A stretch of 64,000 nt of DNA from Limnephilus marmoratus (lineage: Eukaryota; Arthropoda; Insecta; Trichoptera; Limnephilidae), in NCBI GenBank assembly GCA_917880885.1, contig OU862915.1:41176676-41240675 (forward strand), read 5' to 3'. Numbering within the stretch: position 1 is the first letter of the stretch; every line of letters begins with the position of its first letter. A program made the translations under genes and the position numbers. The notes beneath the pieces are model-generated. The model was not told where the DNA came from and made no database searches. It saw only the letters and a list, made by a program, of their open reading frames with translations. Of the stretch, positions 52,918 to 62,967 are shown one piece after another.

Positions 52918-53165
52918 AAATTCATATCTGGGTCACATACTTCGAGGGGAGAAGTATAACTTGCTCCATTTAATATTGAAAGGCAAGATAGAGGGTCGCC
53001 AAGGGCCTGATAGGAGACAAATGTCTTGACTGCGAAATATACGAGAGTGAACCGGCGTTAGAAGTGTAAAGGAGCTATTCCGGGCAGCGCAAGACAGAGA
53101 GAAAATTTTTCAAGAGTGATCGTCAACGTCGGGGGGACCTGATGCGGCACACAAAGAAGAAGAAT
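52918..53165 (+). pseudogene. LINE C 3' end, short 5'-truncated copy
   Basis: Matches 10950-11190 closely: CATATCTGGGTCACATACTT, TTGCTCCATTTAATATTGAA, AGGCAAGATAGAGGGTCGCC, CGGGCAGCGCAAGACAGAG and TCGTCAACGTCGGGGGGACC, ending GGCACACAAAGAAGAAG. Stops interrupt the remaining frame. Confidence 0.8.
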
Positions 53166-53390
53166 TTTATTTGTGAATAATTTTGTTAGGTATGAAATTT
53201 TTTTTATTTTAATGAAAAATAAATTTACGTTAAATTCCGCTTTTATTTTTTCAAAAAATAATTAACAATTTTATTATAATTGTACTTAAGGTAAACGATT
53301 GACACAGCTGTAATATATTCAAGGCATATTTTTGTTAAAGAAAAATGAAATAATTTAACTTTGTATAAACCACTTATTTGATGCGCAAAT

Positions 53391-53426
53391 CCGACCGGTT
53401 TCGGAACAAACGTTCCTTCGTCAGGG
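53391..53426 (-). ncRNA. Hammerhead ribozyme motif, left arm
   Basis: Exact mirror of the right-arm motif: CTGACGA at 53424-53418, GAAA at 53402-53399, predicted cleavage base at 53393, all on the minus strand. The two motifs point towards the outside of the palindrome. Confidence 0.7.
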
Positions 53427-53463
53427 AAAGCTTATACAGCTTAGAAAGCTTAGTATAAGCTTT

Positions 53464-53499
53464 CCCTGACGAAGGAACGTTTGTTCCGAAACCGGTCGG
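53464..53499 (+). ncRNA. Hammerhead ribozyme motif, right arm
   Basis: CTGACGA (53466-53472), one extra A, stem II GGAAC-GTTT-GTTCC (53474-53487), GAAA (53488-53491), and palindromic ACCGGT (53491-53496) followed by C as predicted cleavage base (53497). The six-base palindromic stem III is the small, dimer-prone form known from Penelope-like elements. Stem I is short (TCC with GGA). Confidence 0.7.
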
Positions 53500-53579
53500 A
53501 TTTGCGCATCAAATAAGTGGTTTATACAAAGTTAAATTATTTCATTTTTCTATAATGGATAACCACAAAGTAATAGCTA

Positions 53580-53650
53580 CATTCAAAAATAAAAAAAAAA
53601 TAAATAAAAAAAATAAAAAAAATAAAAAATAAAAAATAAAAAATAAAAAA
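53580..53650. repeat. A-rich simple repeat (AAAAAT)n
   Basis: Runs of A broken by single T at 4-7-base spacing, right after the palindrome. Confidence 0.7.
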
Positions 53651-53744
53651 CAATTTTTGTTATTTATGAGGTAGACTGGTTAGTAGTAAAGATTAATCGA
53701 AAATTGTGATTAAGCAATAAGCGGCTTCAGAAGCGCTTTAATAA

Positions 53745-53845
53745 ATTACGCCTGTCTCAACACAGGTATACCCTAGTGAGACAGGCATCGAATAATGTAA
53801 TGTAAACATACCTTTTATAGATAAATAAATAAATAAATAAATGTT
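53745..53845. repeat. Repeat Z, opposite orientation
   Basis: CGCCTGTCTCAACACAGGTA, CCCTAGTGAGACAGGC, ATTACATT-like and an AAATAAATAAATAAATAAAT tail: reverse complement of the family at 42545-42662. The A/T tetranucleotide tail suggests a retroposon end. Confidence 0.6.
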
Positions 53846-54253
53846 GTATTTTTAAAACTATCTTTTCGCAACCCTGAATTTATATCGCTCCCTATCTACC
53901 AACAACTGTGAACTATATACATTTGACGTATTTTTTTTATCCCGTATCTAGTGGAAGTTTTTGGCAGCGCATCAAACAATCTTGAGGGGTGTCAATAAAT
54001 CGAAAGCTGTCTCCGCGCTTCCCAGAAACCACATGACTAAAGATAAAACCTTACATATAAAGTAAAAAGTGTTTTGGCTTTTGCGACATAAATGTTTTGT
54101 TTTTGTGTTTCAGTATAACATATAACGTTATTAACGTATTAAGTCTACAAAGTAAATTAAACGATAAAGTTTATTATTTTTTTTTCTGTCTTATATTTTT
54201 GAAGTATATTATATTTTTTTAGCGGTGGATACTTTCAGTACTATACATACTGT
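53846..54253. other. No gene recognised
   Basis: AT-rich spacer without a supported frame. Confidence 0.45.
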
Positions 54254-54726
54254 TTGGAAGGCGGTTATGGATACCGCCGCCCCGGAACCATTTATTGGAT
54301 AACCAACACCCCTGCCATAGGTCACCCTAAGTGGTTCGCTACGTTTGGTGATTTAGCAGGGGTGCCCGGGTTCATGGTGTGAGGTTTATCTAGGTCTTGG
54401 TGGCGGATGCGTTTGTCCACCCAGCGTAGCGGGCCGGATCGGGAGAGACTTTTTGATTGGTTGAGGGAGACCTTTTGACTTTCCCAGCAGGACTCTCTCG
54501 ACCCATTGCCTTGGGAGGTACCGCAGTGGGAGGAATACATTCATTGACACACAGGCACACTGATCCCCAGATTCCTACCCACCCCTCATACCTTTTTTCT
54601 TCCTCTACCCTTCATATATTCCTCTCTTTCCTAAAAAGACTCTACATACACCATCCCCAAAGATGACATAGAACCTGAGGGAACTTTTTTTCCTGAGGGC
54701 CTCCTGTGTGAAGCTAATATAAAAAA
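54254..54726 (+). repeat. Family R dispersed repeat, near full length
   Basis: TTTGGAAGGCGGTTATGGAT, ACCGCCGCCCCGGAACC, TTTAGCAGGGGTGCCCGGGT, GGGCCGGATCGGGAGAGAC, CTCTCTCGACCCATTGCC, CCTACCCACCCCTCATACC and GAAGCTAATATAAAAAAGG. A well-preserved copy. Confidence 0.8.
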
Positions 54727-54747
54727 GGATCGTCATTTCTATTCACA

Positions 54748-54935
54748 GTCGAAACGGTGCTTGTTTGGTGACCAGATCTGAATAGCCAGGTATTTTCCGA
54801 TCTTTCTCTTCTCCATCTATATACATTAACCACTACATTAGACTATCACCACTACCTACCTTCAGCCTCCAACATGCCATTGGGATTGCCGCTGGCTCTA
54901 GACGGTTGGGGGCGGTTGGGACACTTGTTAAACTC
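54748..54935 (+). mobile_element. SINE family S copy, 3' half
   Basis: TTTGGTGACCAGATCTGAAT, AGCCAGGTATTTTCC, ACTACCTACCTTCAGCCTCC, CTGGCTCTAGACGGTTGGG and a decayed end. The part before the ACCAGATC block is missing. Confidence 0.7.
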
Positions 54936-54999
54936 ACATAACAAAATATACAGTATAAATATACATATATCGATAGTCCAGTTGATTAGTAACGCATCT

Positions 55000-55215
55000 C
55001 CAAAAAATCGAAATTTGAGGTAAATTAGGTATCTTGTACAATACTCAGATTAGGTAGGTACTCTTAGACACCACCAAATCGAACACAATGCAGAAAAACT
55101 CGTAGTGAATTAAACAGAACGTTGATGTTTTCTAGGCCATTAGTAGGATATCTCAAAATACCATACTAATGTACCGGACCGTTATGCCTCACGGTGTTAT
55201 TACACATTTTTAATA
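55000..55215. repeat. Old repeat family Q, empty of the hAT MITE
   Basis: Diverged match to 3283-3460 plus 3929-4040 (AGTTGATTAGT, CACCAAATCGAACACAATGC, GATGTTTTCTAGG, CATACTAATGTACCGG, GGTGTTATT). It lacks the 469-bp MITE, so the 3.4-kb copy acquired it later. Confidence 0.55.
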
Positions 55216-55849
55216 TGTACCTAAAGTACAGGCATGTGTAAATAATATTTCATTTACGAGTAAGATGAGCATTCGAATATTGTTCCCTCAATAACTCAAA
55301 ACTGAGTATTTTGAGATGTCTGACAATTTTTTTTTTATTATTCACAAAAAGATACATAAATTACAATAAATTTTATACAATAATTAATTACATAATATAT
55401 GTATTTGATTTACCTACATAAATAAGTAGGGCTTGTGTGTATGGGGGTGATAACAAAACTGGTCAATCGATATTCAAACTAGGACCATTTATTTCTGCAA
55501 AACTTTTTTAGTGGTCTTTATTTTATTATTTTTTTATTATTCTTTAATCACCAAAATATCTTAGGTATTCAGTTTTCACAAGTTTTTTGACTCCACACTA
55601 GGCATAGATATGCCCTATTATGGTAGTCGAAGTATGTATGTATATTTAATTATATAATTTTAATGATTGCAAGTTCGATTAAATATTAATTAAATTATTT
55701 TCTCTATTTATTTAAGCTAGTGATGGGATTTTACGTGATTTTTACTTTATCTTATCTTTTCTTTCTACGGAGGCTTCGTTAAATTGCAGGCCCACTATCT
55801 TCTAGTATAACTTCTACTTTTATTTTTCTTTGAGTTTTCTCAAGTCGAC
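55216..55849. other. No gene recognised
   Basis: AT-rich spacer without a supported frame. Confidence 0.45.
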
Positions 55850-56065
55850 TTCAGCCATATTGAATTGCCGATGGAATTCCATGCACTATACACCACTCGT
55901 TACCCCGAGTAAAAATGTCCAAGCCACCGCAGACGGGATTTTTCTATCAAGGGTGGCAGAAGTTCGATTAGAGAACCTATCGAATATTGATGCTTCTAAC
56001 TCTGAGACCACTCAGAATGTCACACTTACGACGCCTCTTAGGAATCTCATTGCGGTGGTGTGACC
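55850..56065 (-). pseudogene. LINE C-terminal fragment, badly decayed
   Basis: Minus strand shows R-F-L-R-G-V-V-S-V-T, then, after shifts, PPLIEKSRLRWLGHFYSG. R-F-L-R-R/G near the start and K-x-R-L-R-W-L-G-H at the end are the usual post-RT LINE landmarks. Several stops and at least two frameshifts. Confidence 0.6.
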
Positions 56066-56194
56066 TTTAGAACAATATTGTCTGCCTCTCTCGTTTCAAG
56101 AACAAAGTAGTTTGCATGCAAATAGCCAAACGTGGGTTTTCACTTCGCATTTGAACCGAAGAAATTTTAAACGGCTGTACGAGTTTATTGTGAT

Positions 56195-56600
56195 TTATTT
56201 TTGGGTATTTTGGGGTATTATGCCATGTTGCGCTACCTCCTTCCTTATTTGAATAATATCCACAATTTTAAATGAAACGGACAATTGCTTTGACGTGTTC
56301 CTAAAGTCGATGTCGAAGTACGAAGATCCAAAATGTAAAGAGCATAAAAGGCAATTGAAATTCACAAAAATTGCTTTAATATTAATAAAGACGACGGAGC
56401 TAGGATCATTAGTTCCTGATGTCCGGTAATTGACGGCGAAACGAAAACTAAACACAAAAAATCATCACGTAATACAAGCTCTTGGAGCACACACTTCACC
56501 ACAATAGATTACACATCTGCGTTGTCTGAAACGTTGGCTAAAGAAAGTAAAGCAACACCGCATTATTCCCCAAAAATGGAGAGCGTGATGAACACAATAC
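56195..56600 (+). pseudogene. Penelope-like element remnant with P1 termini
   Basis: Plus strand from about 56350 gives IEIHKNCFNINKDDGAR, the C-terminal landmark of Penelope-like proteins (E-I-x-K-N/H...N-x-x-D-G), matching the copy at 41.7 kb. Downstream, TCTGAAACGTTGGCTAAAGA and AAGCAACACCGCATTATTCC form a P1 terminus (56515-56578). Upstream, at 56195-56250, an inverted P1 piece (TGGGGTATTATGCCATGTTG) faces it. Only this C-terminal part of the ORF survives. Confidence 0.65.
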
Positions 56601-56914
56601 CCTAAAATGTAGTCAGAATCTTAACGACGTAAGTAAAGAAGCCAATCACAAATTGCGACAGACCTGGTGTATTGAACGGACCTTCTGTTCAATTTTCCCT
56701 ATCAAACACTCTAAAATAATGTGGGAATCTTAACGACATAAGTGAAGAAAGCGTGTACACAAATATACGCTCGCGGCCCGGCGTATTGGACGGACCTAAG
56801 GTCGAAATTAGCTCTTCGCCGGATTTGTTTTAATTCTGACGAATGTGTTACTTATATGTCAGATGTTTCTAAACGAATACCTCCAAAAGTTATTAATTCA
56901 TCCAAAATTAACAG

Positions 56915-57000
56915 AATACTTAGTTTTTACCACTTTTATTGCTTATAAAAACTGACATGTTTCATGAGCAACGCTCATTTCTTCAGGGTTTACTTAAAAT
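56915..57000 (-). ncRNA. Hammerhead ribozyme motif of a Penelope-type terminus (P3)
   Basis: Minus strand CTGAAGA (56980-56986), one extra A, stem II ATGAGC-GTT-GCTCAT (56964-56978), GAAA (56960-56963), palindromic ACATGT (56955-56960) and C as predicted cleavage base (56954). The following AGCAATAAAAGTGGTAAAAA resembles the tail of the P2 arms. Stem II is a perfect 6-bp helix, so the core looks intact. No adjoining coding sequence. Confidence 0.7.
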
Positions 57001-58117
57001 TCATTTTCTAGAAAAATAAAATCTGGTGCTTACCGCTAAATTTATAGTTGAAAAATTGGTTATAAAATTTTCAAACCGTGTTATGTTAAATATATTAATT
57101 GCAAAATACTGTTTTTATTAATCTTAAATATAAAAAAAACTTACGTTCTCGGGTAACGGTTTGAAAAAAAGGTATTATAATTACGAATTCATCGGAATTG
57201 ATTAAAATGTGAGCCTTGAGCAAACCCCCATTATTAAAGTATCTTGAAAATCTAACGTCATACCGTTTGAACGATTTGTTTAAATGTACAATAATTATTA
57301 TTTAATACGATGATTGTTTGTTTGAAGAATATGCTATAAATCATTGTGATTCTCTGTTGATGGGCAGTCTATAAAAAAATTTAGGTAGAGTTTGTGTTAG
57401 AATAATATCGAGTTTACGATACAGTCTCACGCTTTTACGAGTATTAACAAACCGTCTCACTCATACTTGGTTGTCTCTTTCACGAGTTCCCTTGTTAACA
57501 TAAAGATAATCTGTTTCATGTGTCGTATTTTAGAACAAACGTAAGCTTTCCAAGAGAAACATGCAATTTACTGTATTTAATAATCTTCTTGGATCATTAT
57601 AAAAAAACAAATTTCTTGCCTTGTCACTTCATAATGTAGGCACGTATGCTTAAGCCTGTTTTCCAAGACAAACATATCCTGTTTACGAAAAATCTAACTC
57701 GGAAATATTTTTAAATCTTCTACAATCTTCTACGTCGTACATCAAGTCCTAATAATGAAATCAGAAAGATGATGGCCCTCAGCAGCGTTACATAGCAGTG
57801 ATTGTACTATGAAATATAAAATATTGTATCAAAATAAAAAGAAAAATAAAATCAAATTTCCTTAAATGAACAATAAACATTATTAATCTCAAGTGACATC
57901 TTCGGTAGGTATGATCCTGCATATCTTCTGTCCATACAGAGTATGAACAAAACAGTATTTGTTCATTTTACACAGCATGGCTTAAATTTGAGAAAACGTT
58001 GTACATATTATTATATATCAGTGATCGATGAACCGGTGGATGTAATTTTTAGCTGTAAGTTGTTATAATTGTTTGTCTAGTTTGTAGTTGGAAGATTGTA
58101 GAAATATTATATAATAT
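57001..58117. other. No gene recognised
   Basis: AT-rich spacer of 1.1 kb; no frame or family match. Confidence 0.45.
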
Positions 58118-58282
58118 TTCTTTTTTTTTTTTTACAGTGAATACCGCACAAGAATCTCAACTGCTCCCGTCTGGAGCCAGTGAGACTATGGCATCCCCAA
58201 TTGGGGTATGTTGTGAAGCTGAAGGTAGTGGGGAGGGGAAGGAGGTGGGGAAGAGGAAGGTTGGGAAGTACCTGGCTATTGC
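58118..58282 (-). mobile_element. SINE family S, well-preserved 3' end
   Basis: Plus strand: T-run, CAGTGAATACCGCACAAGAA, TCTCAACTGCTCCCGTCTGG, AGTGAGACTATGGCATCCCC, AATTGGGGTATGTTGTGAAG, CTGAAGGTAGTGGGGAGGGG and TTGGGAAGTACCTGGCTATT. Good model for the SINE 3' end; the 5' half is missing. Confidence 0.8.
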
Positions 58283-58806
58283 GCCCTTGAGGTGATTTTT
58301 TACATGAACGGCGGTACACAAATCATCCAAATATTATTATAAACATTATTGAGAACGGAAAAATACAAGGAAAACATTAAAACAGCATTATTTGTAATCC
58401 GAAAGTGAAAATTTTCCGCAGATGTCGCGACGATGCGATGGGGAGATGTACCGCGTTGAGCACGAACGCGGAAACAATGGACGAAAGCGCGATTACATTG
58501 AAAGCTTTTTAATCTAACAATGCTTACTGGGAAAAATGAGTAAAGCTCTTTGTGGAAATGTAGAAAAGAAGATTTCAACTAAACCCCCAATGAGGAGATT
58601 AATAAAAATGTAGGAGCTTTCGGATGTTGTAAAAGACAAAATATTTTGTTGAATGAGAAACGAAATGTGGAATCTATTTTATGATCTGTTTATTTAGATA
58701 CTGTTATCGTGTCTGTTGTGACAGTTGTTAATGTGTTGGTGCAATTTGCGTTTAAATATCTTACAAATAATTACAATTACCAGTATATTCAGATCTTACT
58801 CGCAAC
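58283..58806. other. No gene recognised
   Basis: A 92-codon minus-strand frame at 58300-58578 has no recognisable motif. Otherwise AT-rich. Confidence 0.4.
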
Positions 58807-58902
58807 TTTGAGGCAAAGCGTGTGTGCCAAGACCTAGTTGTTTGGCGGTCCGTCCTCTCTGCCTACCCCTGCGGGGAAACGGCGTGATGGTTAGTTAGTT
58901 AG
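58807..58902 (+). mobile_element. Very short LINE D 3' end with 11-bp target duplication
   Basis: TTACTCGCAAC stands at 58796-58806 and 58903-58913. Between them are only 96 bases ending the LINE D frame (V-C-Q-D, W-R-S-V-L-S-A-Y-P-C-G-E-T-A, stop) and a TTAGTTAGTTAG tail. A minimal target-primed insertion. Confidence 0.85.
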
Positions 58903-58954
58903 TTACTCGCAACAGCCGTGGTGAACATATTATGAAATTGATAAACAATCGTGT

Positions 58955-59757
58955 ATCCACAACATAGTTGTGAATGATGAATATTTGGAGCAGGTGGATG
59001 AGTTTGGTTATTTGAGAAGTATGTTTACAAGAGATGGGAAGGCTGATAGAGATATTGAAAGAAGGGTAAAAGCAGGTAACTCTATTAATGGAGGACTGAA
59101 CGCCGCTGGCACCAACAAAAAACTGTCTAAAGAAGCGAAGCTAGCCGCCTGTAATGGAGTACTGGTACCTACCCTGATGTATGGCAGTGAGGCATGGAAA
59201 TGTAAGAGGAAGGATGAAAGTAGACTGAAAGTATCGTCTTAATGTGTCGTTATTTTATTATTTTCATTATTTTATTGGTCAATGACATACATATTCTTAT
59301 CACTGTCATATGTATTTGAATTCATAAAGACTGTTTATGACGCTAATAAATAAAATTAAAATAAATCAAACGCTGTAGAAATGAGATTTATGAGGAGTAT
59401 GTATGGTAAAACAATGTACGATCGTGTGAGAAACGTGGAGATCCGCAAAGAATGCAAGGCTGACGTAAGCGTAATGAGTAATGAGTAACATTACGAAAGG
59501 AACGCTTCGATGGTTCGGGCATGAATAAGGAAAGGAGTGCATGGAGAATATAGAAGAAGTCGGAGACGCCCGAGAAAGACATGGAATGACCAAATGAATC
59601 AGATACTTGAGTCGGGCAATGTCAAGAGTCAGAATAATAGAAGAGCTTGAATGAGTATGAATGTGAACGAGGCAAGGAGTGTGTGCCAAGACCGAGTTTT
59701 TTTTCGGTCCGTCCTCTCTGCCTACCCCTGCGGCGAAACGGCGTGATAGTTAGTTAG
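58955..59757 (+). pseudogene. LINE D C-terminal fragment with a ~130-bp insertion
   Basis: The frame 58970-59242 reads EYLEQVDEFGYLRSMFTRDG, ADRDIERRVKAGN and NGVLVPTLMYGSEAW. After an AT-rich insertion (about 59234-59362) it resumes with NAVEMRFMRSMYGKTMYDRV, RNVEIRKECKADV, RRRPRKTWNDQMNQ and the SAYPCGETA end. The tail is TTAGTTAGTTCGTTCG. A later frameshift lies in the W-F-G-H region. It is the best LINE D copy here. Confidence 0.75.
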
Positions 59758-61399
59758 TTCGTTCGTCCATGTACAAACCTTCCCATTAAAAAACTGCCAG
59801 AAAATACTTCATGGGAAAATATTGTCCATTGTATCTATTATTTCATAAAATTTCGTAATATTTCTTAAGTATTTTTAATGTGCTATATAATATGTATTTC
59901 TTCTTTTTAAAGACGCGTAAAAACAATACCCTACATAAATTTACCATTTACATTTAAATTGTATTTGATATGAAATTTTAATATTTATAAATCGAAATAT
60001 TTGATTGTCAAAAATGAATAAAGGATAATATATACACCATATATATTTTCACCCCAAACTCGTAAAAAATTCGTAAATTAGAAAATAAATTCATATTATT
60101 TGTGGGATCTGCAAGGAAAATGTAACTTCATTTTTTATTTGTTTTATACAATAAAAATTGTAAAAATGTGACGAAATTCATCAAATACTTAATAATAATT
60201 CTCAAAAAAATTAAATTTTGGGTTCACTGTTTGCGAAATACAAACATCGATTTCTTGTATTTTTATAAGTAGTAAAGTGTGTCAGTCCGCCTAAATGCAA
60301 CTTTACCAGATCGGTCGCATTCTACTTAAAGACTTTTTTATTACTTAAAAAAATAGCTTGTTAGTCCTTGTATATTGTGTTTTTTAAACACGTATATCTA
60401 TTTGACTTTCACTTTGGTTTTCTTAATTGAACGAGTAGTATTATTCTTAATGAATTATTGAATGAATGATGTGGAATCTTGGAAGTGGAAAATACTATAA
60501 TGGACCAAGCTGAAACTCGGCAGTTAGATTCATTTTCGATGACAATGCATTCTATTAACATTTAATGGCGATCACGCACAAACACGCGGGCATGTACGCT
60601 TTTTTCTGAAATCAGGAAAATTAAAGCACTAATTAAATAAACGAAATAAATCGATCCGATATTTTTAAGTTACCGATTTAAGCATGTACTCCAGACTCTA
60701 GACTATCCAAATTGATTCATCTAAACCTTTAAATTCAAGTAAGTTATGAATGATTTTTATGAATACTAAAATGTAATATAATGTGTGTTACTGAGATTAT
60801 CAATTTCACTGCATTGGCTCTGAATAAGCTCTAATGGGGATTGTGAAATAAGGTCTCAAGAGTGAACAATCAGAAATTATAGAAAATTCTAAGTTTTCTA
60901 CAATTGCGCAAGATGAATGAATGATATTTTATAATTAAGTTCAGAAAAATGCCTTTGAACTTTATATAAAGATTATACTAATTAATTTAGAAAATATTAG
61001 TTACACAGTGGGTGTGAAAACTAGTATCTGTAAAATATTGAATTTCATGGTATCAAAACATAAACAATTTTAAAATAGATTTGTGGCATTTGAAAGCAAA
61101 GTTTACTGTGAGCTGTAAGTCGAGGCCAAACCCATACGAGTCAGGAAACTTAAAGCCTTTGAGAAGTGGTAGATTTCTATTCCACACTATTGATCCTTGA
61201 GCAGGTGCTTCGGAGGGTGGATACCTTATACGGGGTGGAAAGTTGTGAATTACATAATATTTTCTAGGGGATGATAAGCATGCAATTATTATAACTGTTG
61301 TAATTTCGATGCAACACAGAACAAGTAAAACTGTGTGAGTGGTTTTAGAAACACCGTTTTTAAATTTTTTTTAAGAACGTTAAATTATATTTTAATAAA
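59758..61399. other. No gene recognised over 1.6 kb
   Basis: AT-rich and featureless on both strands. Confidence 0.5.
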
Positions 61400-61484
61400 G
61401 GGTGGCGCAAAACTACCAATATGGTTTGAATTTTATTACACATTACAATAAGATTCAAAATAAAACGGTAGTTTTGCGCCACCC
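61400..61484. mobile_element. 85-bp MITE with perfect 18-bp inverted ends
   Basis: GGGTGGCGCAAAACTACC at 61400-61417 and its exact reverse complement at 61467-61484. The inner sequence (GGTTTGAATTTTATT against AATAAGATTCAAA) continues the inverted pairing imperfectly. Size and ends suggest a Tc1/mariner-type MITE, but no target duplication is clear. Confidence 0.75.
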
Positions 61485-61557
61485 CATATCATGTTTATCG
61501 AAAAACATTGTTTTTTATATTATCAAAAAAGTCCCACGTTTTTATTTTTCAAGTAGA

Positions 61558-61790
61558 ACTTCTTTACGCATGCTTGACTTGGGGAGTAAGCTGGTGAAAG
61601 CGTGAAGAGAGCGTTATAAGTGTGATCGGGCGAGGCGAACGGTCGGGCGAGGCGAACGGAAGTTGAGAGGGAGATATAATAAAGTTAGTGAAGTTTTACT
61701 TCAGTCGTGTGACCTAAAGCACACTCGTTTTTTTTTAAAGTAAAACTACTTTACTCACGCATGACTTGGGGAATAAGCTGGTGAATTAGC
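61558..61790 (-). repeat. Repeat T, opposite orientation to 39645-39905
   Basis: ACTTGGGGAGTAAGCTGGTG, GTGTGATCGGGCGAGGCGAA, CGGTCGGGCGAGGCGAACGG, AGTGAAGTTTTACTTCAGTC and CACACTCG, then a second GACTTGGGGAATAAGCTGGT. Same doubled architecture as the 39.7-kb copy. Confidence 0.65.
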
Positions 61791-62700
61791 GATGTGTCAG
61801 TTCAGCTGGAATGGGCTCATGTGATCCGCTCCTTTGCGGGAAGCGGTTCCTACTCCCACTCCTTTTTCAAATCGACTACTCCCATAGAACCCGGCCCAGT
61901 CCCAGTACTCTCCGCATCCAAATAAATCCGGCGGTAATCCGGCGGTCCGAGCAACTCAACGCCGAAGCGCGAAAACCGCACTCGAATACAAGTCCCGGGT
62001 TCCTTTAAACCCAAGCGCCTTGTTCCAAGCTACGTGAATCGCGACACAATCCATTCATTCCGCCCACTCCCGGACTCGCGCGAACTACGTACATTCCTGA
62101 CTCACCCCGTGGCCGCCGGCTTGCTCCGCGAACCACCGTCCGGCGTCACTCACCATTACACTCATGAGTCGCGGGTCTCGGTGAGTTCCCGACACTCCCC
62201 GCTACCCGCGGCCGGCCAACTATGACACTTCCCCTTGAGTCACGAGCTGGGCGCTGGGCGTTCATTCGATCGCTGTTCGTTGATCGACACACACGTGCGT
62301 GACCGCTTCGGCTAGACACGGAGTAGTTTTTAATTAGAGCGTCTTATCTGGTATCGTTAATCAACGGGTGACGTGCATTATAAAATAATAGTTTATAGTA
62401 AAGCATTACAGCTTATTAATTTACTTATTTAAATTCTCAATAAAAGACCGTGCAGTATAGATACATTGAATGTACCTACATTGCACGGGTGACGGGTCCT
62501 TGTCTTCGTACGGGTCTTGTCTGACTCCGGGGTTCTGAGTTCTCGTGTGTGTTCTACGAGTAGGTCCTGGTTCCGAGTTCTTTGAACCCGTGCGTCCCGT
62601 TTCGGTGCGCCGCAACAATACCCAGTGCCCAGTCCGCACCTAAGAACTCGGACCCGGGACCTGCTCCTAGAACTCGTGTACTTTTAAAAGGAAGCAAGTC
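61791..62700. other. GC-rich island, origin unknown
   Basis: Much richer in G and C (and CpG) than anything else here. Contains CCTACTCCCACTCC-type repeats, GGCGGTAATCCGGCGG, TATAAAA at 62381 and AATAAA at 62440, the last two in the order and spacing of an LTR promoter and polyadenylation signal. Frames of 60-72 codons show no motif. Could be a CpG-rich promoter or exon, or an LTR or hAT element. Confidence 0.35.
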
Positions 62701-62724
62701 TCGGAGGCTTCCGGAAAAATGCAG

Positions 62725-62958
62725 AACTTACCCACCTCTATGGTGAATGCGTGGCGAGAGAAAGTCAAAAGACCACTCTAAACCAATCTCTCTCGATCCG
62801 GCCCATTACGAAGCAGGTAGGCAGATACACAGGCCGCCAAGGCCTGGCAAACCTCTCCCCATGAACCCGGGCACCCCCGCTATGTCTACAAACGTCACGA
62901 ACTACTGTTCGTAATAATTGGTTACTGGGCGGCAGGAACCACACCGCCTCCGAATGGT
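62725..62958 (-). repeat. Family R dispersed repeat, only minus-strand copy
   Basis: Read on the minus strand: GGAGGCGGTGTGGTTCCTGC, CGCCCAGTAACCAATTATTA, GGGGGTGCCCGGGTTCATGG, GGCCGGATCGAGAGAGATTG and GGTCTTTTGACTTTCTC. The 3' half is missing. Confidence 0.7.
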
Positions 62959-62967
62959 GTTATATTA

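Larger units (their letters stand above)
53339..53551. mobile_element. Perfect 99-bp-arm palindrome of Penelope-type terminal repeats (P2)
   Basis: Arms 53339-53437 and 53453-53551 are exact reverse complements around a 15-bp centre AGCTTAGAAAGCTTA, itself nearly palindromic. Each arm carries a hammerhead core, on opposite strands, followed outward by ATCAAATAAGTGGTTTATAC. The same AAGTGGT-type tail follows the hammerhead at 56.9 kb. Penelope-like elements are known to carry hammerhead ribozymes in their terminal repeats and to insert in inverted or tandem form. No protein part is adjacent. Confidence 0.8.

Noticed and set aside
58300..58578. 92-codon minus-strand frame
   Set aside because: No recognisable motif or homologous copy; treated as chance.
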